A stretch of 64,000 nt of DNA from Acorus gramineus. Lineage: Eukaryota > Streptophyta > Magnoliopsida > Acorales > Acoraceae. The stretch covers positions 18,081,309-18,145,308 of the forward strand of contig CM060848.1 of NCBI GenBank assembly GCA_030737835.1. Direction: 5' to 3'. Each line of letters begins with the position of its first letter. The first letter of the stretch is position 1. Shown here piece by piece: positions 42,101 through 54,100 of this stretch. Below the pieces are notes generated by a model. That model was given only the letters and a program-made list of their open reading frames with translations, was not told the DNA's origin and did not search any database. The position numbers were made by a program, and so were the translations under genes.

Positions 42101-45100
42101 CTTTTGAGCCCCACCCAAGTTCATATCTCAAGAGATTTTGAAGTTATCTAGATCCCCTTATAGGGGAGATATTCATTCTCAAAATCTTGGCTTCCTGAAC
42201 TGGGCTCCCAAACGGAACCAAGGATGTCACTGGTGAGACCACCCTAACTCCCTCCAGCATTTGCTCAAGCCTCTCAATGAAAAGGGAAAAAAACCCCATA
42301 TACAAATAACAAACCCTAATAGACTAACATTGTTCTTTCGTTTTCTCAAACAAAAAGATGAGAGGGATGAGAGAGTGAGGGAGAGAGGAAGACCTCCATC
42401 TCCGACTGAGCAGGATTTTAAGCAAATAAATCAGGAATGCAACTTCTTCATTGTGGAAGAGTTAAAAAAAATGACACTCGTCGAAACTTTTGAGCGTGGG
42501 CTGAGTATATCCTCAGCTCAATTGCAGCCTTGTTGCACTAAAATAAATAAATAAATAAAACGTTACATACAGTCTATTTTTCAGTCCTAAAGTGAATTGA
42601 ATTTGAAGTTCTCTAGATCCCCACCCAAGTTCATATCTGAGGAGATTTTGAAGTTCTCTAGATCCCCTTCTGGGGGAGATCTTCATTCTCAAAATCTTGG
42701 TTTCCTGAACCAGGCTCCCAAACGGAACCAAGGGTGTCCCTAGTGAGATTACCCTAATTCCCTCCAGCATTTGCTTAAGCCTCTCAATGAAAAGGAAAAA
42801 AGACCCATATACAAAGAACAAACTCTAATAGGCGAACATTGTTCTTTCGTTGTCTCAAACAAAAAGTTGAGAGGGATGAGAGAGTAAGGGAGAGAGGAAG
42901 ACCTGCATCTCCGACTGAGTAGGATTTTGAGAAAATAAATCAGGAATGCAACTTCTTCGTGGTGGAAGAGTTAAAAAAAATGACACTCGTCGAAAATTTT
43001 GAGCGTGGACTGAGTATATCCTCAGCCCGATTGCAGCCCTGTTGCACTAAAAAAAAATGAAAAAAATAAAATAAAACGTTACATACAGTCTATTTTTCAG
43101 TCCTAAATTTACAAGTGAATTGAATTTGAAGTTCTCTAGATCCCCACCTAAGTTCATATCTGAGGAGATTTTGAAGTTCTTTAGATCCCCTTCTAGAGGA
43201 GATCTTCATTTTCGAAATCTTGGCTCCCTGAACCAGGCTCCCAAACGGAACCAAGGATGTCCCTGGTGAGACCACCCTAACTCCCTCCAGCATTTGCTTA
43301 AGCCTCTCAATGAAAAGGAAAAAAGACCCCACATACAAAGAACAAACCCTAATAGCTGAACATTGTTCTTTTGTTTTCTCAAACAAAAAGTTCAGAGGGA
43401 TGAGAGAGTAAGGGAGAGAGGAAGACCCTCATCTCCGACTGAGCAAGATTTTAAGAAAATAAATCAGGAATGCAACTTCTTCGTGGAATGCCAATTTGAT
43501 TTTTATTTTTATTCTTTTTCCTTTTTTATTTTTTTTTAAAGAAGATTGGAACAATCATATTAATAGGTCCGCCCTCCCCCCCATAACAATGAGGAGGAGA
43601 CGAAGGGATTTTTTAAAAACAAAGGAAAACTAAGAACAAAACAAAACAAAATAAACAAAAGCAAGGCTCCATTTCTTCTTTTCTTGGTTGTTGAGATTGC
43701 TTTTATATCTTGTAAAGGTCACTTCTGCTAGTTTCTTCTTTCGTAAATTCCTCCATTGATACAACCACCTTAGAACCATCTGATATTATGATATGGTATT
43801 AAATAAGTTTTTCTTTATTAATATCTCTTGTAGCCATATTTGATCGTACTGGACGATATGTTATTACTGGATCTGATGATCGCCTTGTTAAAATTTGGTC
43901 AACGGAAACTGCGCTCTGCTTGTCTAGTTGTCGCGGGCATGAAGTAAGTCTCAATTTTCTCTTGGTTAATCTCTTGGAGGTTACACATTTTTTTAATATC
44001 TTACTGTTACTGAATACTGGAATAATGTTTTTTTTTTTATGCTGAAGGGTGATATCACTGACTTGGCTGTCAGTGTGAATAATTCTTTGGTAGCATCTGC
44101 TTCAAATGATTTTATCATCAGGATTGTAAGTTTATTTCATTTTCTTCTATGAGCTTTAAAAAGCATGATTACGTAGGAAATGAAAATCCCCCCCCCCCCC
44201 CCTGAAACTTGAATATGCGTTGTTGCTTTATATTTCATTTAATGTCTGGTAATTTATTCTGATATCTATTTTCCCTTATAGGACTCTGGCAGTGCTATTT
44301 CTTGTGTGTTCGTGTATCCATTTTTTTTTTTGGTGAAAATTGTGATTCTTGTTAATATCACCATTTGGTGAAGAATTTCTTTTTTGACATTATTTTTGAT
44401 ATTTCTGCGTACTTGTCTCTGGCGACAGTGGCGTTTACCTGATGGGCTACCCATTTCTGTTCTGCGGGGGCATACTGGAGCTGTTACTGCAATTGCTTTT
44501 AGTCCAAGGCCAAGTGCACTGTACCAGCTTTTGTCGTGAGTCCTTTTTTAAAATCTGTCTTTTGCTCATATTTACTTTAGATCTTTTTTATTTTCGTTCT
44601 TATGTTCATAATGATATAATGATTCTCCAGTCATGTTTGCATTGGTGTTAGAAGCTTCACCTTTTTTTGAGGATCATAAGCTTAACAGTACTCATTTTAT
44701 CCAAGCTTCACTAAATAAAGGAAACCTTTCTCAGTTTTAGTCTGATATTTTCTTAACTTTTCTTTTTCGTTGTGTCCTGTATGTGATTCTGTATGATTCT
44801 GTAATCTGTGTCTTCTTCTTATTAAAATAGCTATCTTTGTTTTTGAAGATAATGATAGCTATCGTTTTTCTAAGTTTTTAATTTGCGAAAATGTAGAATT
44901 TTCATCTTTTTCATTAAATATAGTAATCTAGCCTTTTCATTGTTGATCCAAAGACATTGGACATTTCCCTATGCATAAATTAAATTTCATGCAACCACAA
45001 TTGACATAATCTTGATGACCTGTTGCTACATGAGTCCATATTTATGAAAAGAAAGCTTCCAATGCATCAATGAAACTAATGATGGTCTTTTTAGATTATC

Positions 45101-48100
45101 ATCATAAGCTAAATGTATCTATGCTATTTGTTGACTTCTTAGGTCATCTGATGATGGAACATGCCGCATCTGGGATGCTAGGCAATCCCAATCTGCTCCA
45201 CGAATATATATTCCAAAGCCTCCTGATGTAATACCTGGTTAGTTTTTTTTTTTTTTTTTGGTGGCAATTTGTTGGCCCATAGGTAGTGGTTGTTGAGAAT
45301 TTAAGTCCAGGAATTGTGACACTGGTTACAGGGAAAAGCGACCCCTCAAAAATTGCTGGTCCCGTGGTTCATCAAATCTTATGTTGTGCATACAATGCTA
45401 ATGGAACTGTTTTTGTTACTGGAAGCTCAGACACTTTTGCAAGGGTACATGATTTCAATCTCCTTTCGAAATTCTTTTATTGAAAAATAAAAAGCTATCT
45501 TTATGTTCTCTATCTTCTTTGCTTATGTGAATTTGAGTGGCATACATTTGGACTTATTTGTCAAAACTAAATATTTACAGGTGTGGAATGCTTGTAAAAC
45601 CAATGTGGAGGAGTCAGAACAGCCATATCATGAAATGGATCTGTTGTCTGGCCATGAAAATGATGTCAATTATGTACAATTTAGGTTAGTTATATATATA
45701 TATATCTTTTTTTATGGTATCCAATATTGGGTTTGGTTGCAGAGACCTGAGCATCATTGCTTCTTGATGCAGTGGTTGTGCTGTGACATCTAGACCTTCT
45801 CCAGCTGATTGTTTAAAGGAGGACAGCATTCCGAAGTTTAAAAATTCATGGTTTGTACCTATGTGTTTGTTGGTATTCTCATTGTTTCAGTTCATCAAAC
45901 ATTTTCTGAATTTTAAACTTCATGATTTGTTGTGCCATTTTTTTTTTGTGCTAATTTCTCATATTGTTGTTCACTTGTTGAAACATTTCAAGACAGTATA
46001 TACCATTTTTAACTAACCTATACATTTATGCTGTTTGATTTTTTTAGGTTCTCACATGATAACATTGTTACCTGTTCTCGTGATGGCAGTGCAATCATTT
46101 GGGTTCCAAGATTGCGTAAATCTCATGTAAGTGATTCTGGGACTTACCACGACTGGATCTTTAATTTTGCATGTCATACATTATTCAAATTCCTGTTCTA
46201 TGGAGTTCGTTTTTATTTTTAGTAAATGTGGGAGTTCACCATCTGGAGGTGCCATACCTCCAGCTCCCGAATTCAAAAGCTTATACCATGGGGTTATGGT
46301 AGTGGGGAATTACCAATAAAGTCTCATTGTATAAGGCCGATTCAAGTGGGTGAGCTCCCACATTTGTAAAAGAAAAGAATAAAAAGAAAATAGGGACGGC
46401 TCACACAAGTGATAATTATAGTTCATCCTCCATCCCTTTTGACCATTCACAAGCTCTCATGCTTGATTCGCCACCTGAGTCAGTTGTTTAGGGTTTTTAT
46501 TGAAGATCCTTCCACTCAAAACCAGATAGAATCATCATATAGGAAATGTAACTAAAGTAATTTTAAACTCCATTGAGTTTCTTCTCCAAACTGTATCCCC
46601 AGTGATTCTCAGATACAATTAACATTAAAAATCATTTCTTGTTTCGTCCTCAGGTCATCCAATACATAAATTTCAAATTAGAATGGATATTACAACCTTT
46701 TAGGTGTTACTGTTTTATTTATTCTGCTTCCCATGCTCTAAAAAGTTTGCATTGGGAAGATTTATTGGTTAACATGCCTCTGAGTTGTTCCAATTCAAGT
46801 CTCGTTGCTAATTGAGTTTATTAGATTTCACATCTTGTATTTCCATATGTGTATTAAAATTTAAAGCTTCAACCCTTTATTGTGGCATGAGATTATGTTG
46901 TTGGACTCTAGCATTTACCTGCCTTTGCAACTAAAGTGTATTTATATGATTAACATATTACATTCTGAGATTGTTTTCACTTCATAGTAAAATGAATATG
47001 AGAAATGAAGCAGGACATTTATTGCTGACTGACTCGTGTACCATAGTTGCACTGTTGATGTATAGTTAGTGTCTTAGTTGTTTTGATTTAATTGGTCTCT
47101 CAGGGAAAAATTGGACGTTGGACGCGAGCGTATCATCTCAAAGTTCCACCACCTCCAATTCCACCTCAGCCTCCTCGTGGAGGTCCACGGCAGAGGTACC
47201 GGCCAACCCCTCGAGGTGTTAACATGATTGTTTGGAGTCTGGATAATCGCTTTGTGCTTGCAGCTATTATGGGTAAGTGAATGTGATGTTTCATGTGTTT
47301 TTGAAACATCTGTAGAAAAGTTCTTCCTATTTTGTTAAGAATAAATTCCAAATTTCAATCTTGAATTTTCCTGCGACTAGAGATATGGAATTGAAATCCT
47401 TTACTTTTTTTATACAATGAAGCAGCAATGCAGCATGATTTCTTTTGGGTTTCAATGCTCTAATTTGCATGTCATAATATTGTTTAATTATTTATGAACA
47501 CCTTGAAAATATTTGGAGACTGATTTGCCATTAAAAAAGCTGTTTTGACACATGTACTAATCTTCCCAGTGGTGCCAAACACTTGCTGATCAATTAAATA
47601 AACTTTTTGATGTTTGGATATTGTTATGCACAATGTTAATTGCTTCTCGCAGGAATAATTGTATATTTAAAGCTCAGATAATTGATATAGATAAGTGCAA
47701 AAGATTCCACTTTGCATTATTTAGAAAATGGAGCATTTTATCTGTAAGTTCTATCCATTTTCTTTTCAAAAGAAGAAAAAGAATAGAAGGGTTCCATCCA
47801 TTTTACGTGAGAAGTGACTCTTAAAAATCTAATTATTGCATACCTAATAGAGATCTTGCTTTTTCGAGCTAGGCTAGCTACATAATGTAGAGCTAGCTGC
47901 AGTGTGGTGATGGTATATATTTTCATCAGAAGCATTTAAACAGTTCACAGATCATTGGGTAACCAATGGCATCAGAACAATACTAACTTTTTGGTACGGA
48001 ATATATTTATTTGGATAGTTAAATTGTCTTGTCAACCTCTTTTTATGATATTGGCCACACTTAGCGAAGGGCATTGTTAGCATCTGGTTCTTTTATTTAT

Positions 48101-51100
48101 ACAGTTTGCATGCATGATATCTGTTGTGTATGCTTTCTGTACTTCCAGAGGACTGATTATTTTACATTTCTCAATATGATTATGCTTCACATGCAATCAT
48201 CAAATGTTTTTTTCTTTTCTTTTCTAGTTGACTGTAATATTGGGGTTTTGGTTTCTGACGGATTATTCAGTTTCTTAATTCAAGAAATTTTTATTTCACT
48301 TTTTGGCATGTGTGAAGATCACCGGATATGTGTTTGGAATGCTGCTGATGGTAGCTTAGTTCATTCTTTGATTGGTCATAGTCTACATGTAAGTGATCGG
48401 TTATTGGTGCTAACTTTGATTTTATTCTTTCCTATATCATATTGATTAGCATTATACATTTTCCGTGGAAGTTTGCTTTTGTCAGTTTTCCATGTGCTTC
48501 ATTTTGATCCCGTCTATCCACTCTAGCTAGTTAAATTTTCTAAGGTGAAACTTGTTTGGAGATTCCTTTAGGCTCTTTTAACAGATATACTCCTTTAAAT
48601 AAAGTTTCGATTAAAAGTGAACCCTGATATGATAATCTAATTCCTATTTATGAAATGTACATTCTATTTTAGTCGATTAAGTTTTCCATAACAAGAAAAA
48701 CAACATCAACATTGACAACGACGACATGCAAAGAATTTTGTTAAAGAACACGGCCGGCCCTAGCTAAAGACAGGAAGCCTGCCTTTAATAAGACTAAAAC
48801 ATTTAAACAAATGAATAAGACATTCATAATGAATCACTAAAATTTTAATAATGTAAGCTTTGGAAAGACTTGCTCCTCTACATGATGTGGTCCTGTTCTG
48901 TTGCCATAAAATTTTGACGTAGTTTTAATTTCTATGCACAAAAAAAGAATTTTTGAATTTGTGGTTCACAATTTGCATTTTTTTGGCGAACCAAATTCTC
49001 TTGAAACACGGTCCACTTTCTTTAAAACACAATATCTTCTATGTCCTGGATTGTAGGAGTGAGGTAAAGTTTTATGATGTTAAGGATTAGATTGATATCT
49101 ATGGTTATAAAACTTGTTTCCTCATCCTCCTCCTATGGAATTAAATTGTAACCTGCTAGTTTATTTAGAGAAATATCAATTGATATGGTTGTAGCTAACA
49201 TGCATGTAGGCAAATGCTATGTCATTATTGGTGGTCTGTTGGGCATGAGTTTGTTATCTGTTTGATGACACCTTTTCATCTTTAGTTCCTTGTAAGTTGT
49301 AATACTAATTTTTTTGATGGATCTATGCTGATTTTTTTCATTTCTCATAGACATTTGTTTTGGATGTTCATCCTTTCAATCCGCGGATAGCTATGAGTGC
49401 TGGTTATGATGGGAAAACCATCATTTGGGATGTGAGTTGCTATCTTCTAAAGATGATTTTGGGGATACAAATATCAGCCAACCTATATTGAATACTTTAT
49501 TTGGTTCTTCTAGATTTGGGAGGGCACACCAGTCCGTATATATGAAACTGGCCACTTCAAATTGGTTGATGGGAAGTTCTCACCGTAAGTACTTTACCAA
49601 TGACCAATTTCATCCTTCTCTTTTTTATCCAATGTCGAATTTGTGGTTCATACACATGTTTCAATTTTATCCTGCTCGTGAACTATTAAATGTCTTCTCC
49701 AGGTTTATAAAATGCTGGAGATATCTCATATACATGAAATCTAAGATTTATTTTTTAGGGTTAAATAATGTTTTAGACATTAAATAGTGGAATAATGGCG
49801 TATATACCATGAACTTTCCAGATGTATAAATTGACTCATGATGCATTAGATATTTAGTCCAACTTTTTGAAAAAAATATCTACTCTTAATTAACAAAATG
49901 ATTGGTAGGAACTCCAAACTAACCCGCTGTTTTAAGGACATTTTTGTACTATTCATTAATATATTTCAGGACAGTTCACTGTATACTGTTTTTAATGATT
50001 TGGGCACTCTATAAAATATGAAACTCTTTTCAAAATGTTTTTTTTTGGTTAGGTTATATGATTCACATATGATTTTGCTAAATGATATTCAAGAGAAATG
50101 TTTTCTTAGGAGGTGTTTGAAGCAGAATATAATATTCAAAATCTAGTTCATGTGAAATTTTAGATAGGTTTAAAGATTATTTGAATTTATAGCATGTATA
50201 AATTACGAACATCAAGATTAGTAAATTGTACGGGCATATACCAATACACCATTGATCAAGTGAAAATGTATATTGTTATTCATTATAAAAATATAATGGT
50301 TAATGTCTGAATTGTTAATTACGGAGATTCCTATTCCAATAAGTTGCACAACCTTAAATTATTGTTTATATTAGTTTTTTATCTTGTGGTTTATGAAATT
50401 TTTTATAAATTTGGAATTTTAGGTTGATTGTATGCCACATTTGATGACAATACCTCTTGGGTCCATTCATGATTAATGTTCTCCTGGTTATATGAAAATA
50501 GTTTGTGAAACTTGCTATGCACAAATTCCCTGTCGCTGTTATATGTAGGCTTATTTTCTTCATTAAGCTATTTGTTTTGAAATTTTATCCAGTGTCTTTG
50601 ATATATGGTAGGCTTGAAGCTTGTATGAAATTCATATATCAACACCAGTTCTTTTTTTCCGAACAAACCTTCTGTTTACAGTATGATTTTGGTTTAATTT
50701 ATCCTTCTGACATAGGGATGGGACATCAATCATCCTTTCAGATGAAGTTGGCCAAATATTTATAATTGGCACGGGTCAAGGAGAATCTCAGAAGGATGCA
50801 AAGTATGATCAGGTAACCTTAATTCTTACTTTCAATTTTTTTTTTCTTTTTTTGCTTGAAGTATAAATAATTCTATCCTAATACCTTTTTGTTGTATACA
50901 TCATTCCATCAGTTCTTCCTTGGGGATTACCGTCCTCTTATCCAAGATACTCATGGAAATGTTCTGGATCAGGTTTGGGCCATAATCTTGGGCTTTTGCT
51001 TATTTTAAATCTGTTGAATCATTTGATTATTTTTTAGGTTCTAGTACATAATAATGCATGAGCATGACATGAATATTATGGCAACATGGCTTCAACTTTG

Positions 51101-54100
51101 ACACTTCTAAAAACTGATATAACACGTGGAACCTGCATTCTGTGCAGGAGACCCAGCTTACTCCATATAGGAGGAATATGCAAGATTTCCTTTGTGATTC
51201 AAGTATGCTTTGTTTCTACAATTCTGAGCATATTTCTTTTCCATCTATCTATTTCTATCTGACACCAGGCTTACTCCATATAGGAGGAATATGCAAGATT
51301 TCCTTTGTGATTCAAGTATGCTTTGTTTCTACAATTCTGAGCATATTTCTTTTCCATCTATCTATTTCTATCTGACACCAGTGGATGGGACAAAGTTAAA
51401 TGTTGTTTATGACTTTATATATGTCCGTTATACTCTGTACTGTCCTGGTTAATATGATTTTATATAACTGTGATTGATAGGCATGATTCCTTATCCGGAA
51501 CCTTATCAGAACCTGTATCAGCAGAGGAGATTGGGTGCCCTTGGAATCGAATGGCGCCCTCCTTCAACGCAATTTGCTGTTGGCCCAGCCCATAATATTA
51601 ATCATGATGCCCAGGATGTTCAACTGCTTCCATTTTTAGACTTGGAGAGAGTGGTTCAGCCACTACCAGAATTCATAGATGCCATCGACTGGGAACCAGA
51701 AAATGAAGTCCAGAGCAATGATTCTGATTCAGAATACAATGTTACTGATGAATTTTCTAGCGAGTGTGAACATGAGAGCCTTTGTAACAGTTCCTCTGGA
51801 GATCCAGAGTGTAGTGCTGAAGGTAGTAAGGCTAACCATGGTAACAGGGAAGGCCTTCGCCAATCTAAAAGGAAGAAGCGCAAGTCGGAAGTAATCAATT
51901 TATTTTTCATTGTCAATGTGTCATTCAACATATTTATGGTGCTTCCCCCCCACCCCACCCCACCCCGAGAAGGATCCTGATAATTTTATTCTCTGTCAGG
52001 TTGAGTTCACGACATCTTCTGGAAGGCGCGTTAAGAGGAGGAATTTGGATGAGCGTGATATAAATTTGTCTAGGAATGTTAGAAAAAGGAGAAAGAAAGG
52101 TCGGGCTGGTTTGAGGAAGAAATCTTCCAAGTCAGCATCATTGCGGCCTCAGAGACGAGCTGCACGCAATGCTATTACTTTCTTTTCTCGAATCAATGGA
52201 GCTTCCTCAGACATAGAGGATGAGTATGAGTCAGAGACTGATTCATCAGAGGATGACTCCATGCAGGCAGATTTGAACACTACGGATGAATCGGACAGGT
52301 CAATTGAGGACACTCAACAAAAATGTACAAGAGAGGTAGAACCTTCCTTGGATGAATGTGACAGTTTTGCTGGACCACCTGAAATTAATGAACCTCAGCT
52401 GAATCCTGGAGTTAGGAGATTGGTCTTGAAGTTGCCAGCACGTCTTTCAAAGAAGGCCATCCCTCTGGAAATTTTGAAATCTGAATATCGTGAGCAGGCT
52501 GATGTGGTGGATGTGCCAACAAAAGCCTGTGCAGAAAATGTTGACCTGACCTGTTTGAACACTCCAGAAGCCTCCATTTGGTCTGTTGATATGGTTGGTC
52601 CTTCCGTACCTCAGAATGGTTGTGAAACTGGAAGCCGAGAAGGAGGGCATGCTGAAAAATATGTGGAGCATCCTGACTTGTCTGCAGGCTACAAGGATAG
52701 TAGAATTAGGTGGGGAGAAGTGAAGGCCCGCTCATTAAAACACCTGCGATTGGAAGATGCATCAGTAATGGATGCTCATGTGAATTCTGATGAACATAAT
52801 GATGTAGAAATTAAAGCGAATGGGCATTCTAAATTGAAAGATGATTATGAAAGGATATCTTCCCACTTTGAAAAGCGGTCTCAAGAAGAAAATCCAGACC
52901 ATGATTCATATAAGAATGAGATGCAATATATGGATACTGCGGAGGAAGATCCTGATGGGGTGAGAAATAAAGAACTTAATCTCGAGTATATGCACGAGAC
53001 TTTAACGAGTGTGAAAATTTATCCAAATGATTTCCAGAAAGAAGCAGGATCAGTGAGTTATAATGATTTTTGTGAGAGAGATGGAATGCCAGTTAATTTT
53101 AAAATAGCTCCTGAGAAGCATCAAGAGATTGACAAAAATGTTCAACCTATCAAAAAGCTAAGGATTAAGTCAAGAGGGTTAGCATTTGGAAGTCCATCTA
53201 ACAAGCTAAAATCTGTTGGTGCAACTGATGATTGGAGAAGCTCTGGATGTAATCCAACGCCCAATAGTTCAATGCAAATTGGACGAAATTTGGATGAAGG
53301 TGAGGGGAGTGAACCAAGTCTAGAGCATCATGACCGTAATACGTCAGAAAAATTGGTGGTTCAAACTGAAGATTTGAAAATTGTACATTCAGATTCCACC
53401 AATAAAATGTATAATGTGGTTTATAGAAGATCAAAATTATCCAGGGGGCGAACAAATTTTGAAAATTCTATCCATCCAATGGAAGAAAGTACCTCAAATT
53501 CCAATAGCCAAAATGAATGGCCAAACTCAGACCTCCCTGAAGTGATGATGCATGATGAAGTTCACAGAACAAGATCCGTGAGTACAAGGATGGCATCATC
53601 GCAGTGGAAACCTGCAACTAATAATTCTAGATTAAAGGAAGGTGATGGTTCTGCAGGGACATCAAGAGTTGCTGGGAAGCCTTTGAATGTTCTTAGGCAA
53701 CTCCAAACTGACGAGTTGGCATCTTGTATGGTTGTTGGGTTAAGGTCCAGCAGAAACAGGAGAGGAAATCATGATTTGAGCGACACAGATTGTGGAAATA
53801 GACGAAGAGGGCGACCCTCAACAAAGAAACTGTCATGGTTAATGCTGTTGGAGCATGAGGAGTGGTACCGATATATTCCCCAGCTAGGTGATGAAGTTGC
53901 ATACTTGAAACAGGTAATAGTCTTTTATAGTTATCATTTTTGAATTAGAGCAAAATATTAGCATGCAATTTTATTGCATCATTTATATTTGTCATTCATA
54001 TAAATTAAGATTAGTATTTTTTTTTCAGGGCCATCAAGAGTATCTCGAACTTTGTCATTCACATGAAATAGGACCTTGGAGAATGTTCATTGGAAACCTG

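Larger units (their letters stand above)
38259..43486 (-). mobile_element. L1-type LINE, defective, in BRWD intron 3
   Basis: A non-LTR retrotransposon lies antisense inside the intron 37334-43833. Its 3' end is marked by a minus-strand poly(A) (T run at 38259-38269 on the plus strand). Reading leftward from 42024, it encodes an endonuclease, a reverse transcriptase and a C-terminal zf-RVT region. The frame is broken by a frameshift near 41250, a stop at 39506-39508 and a further frameshift between about 39350 and 39290. On the 5' side there is no ORF1; instead three tandem units fill 42111-43486. No convincing target-site duplication was found. The host intron keeps good splice sites. Confidence 0.92.

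Noticed and set aside
42118..43486. The tandem LINE-side units as a CRISPR-like or satellite array
   Set aside because: There are only three units, each over 500 bp, with no spacers. They adjoin LINE ORF2 directly.
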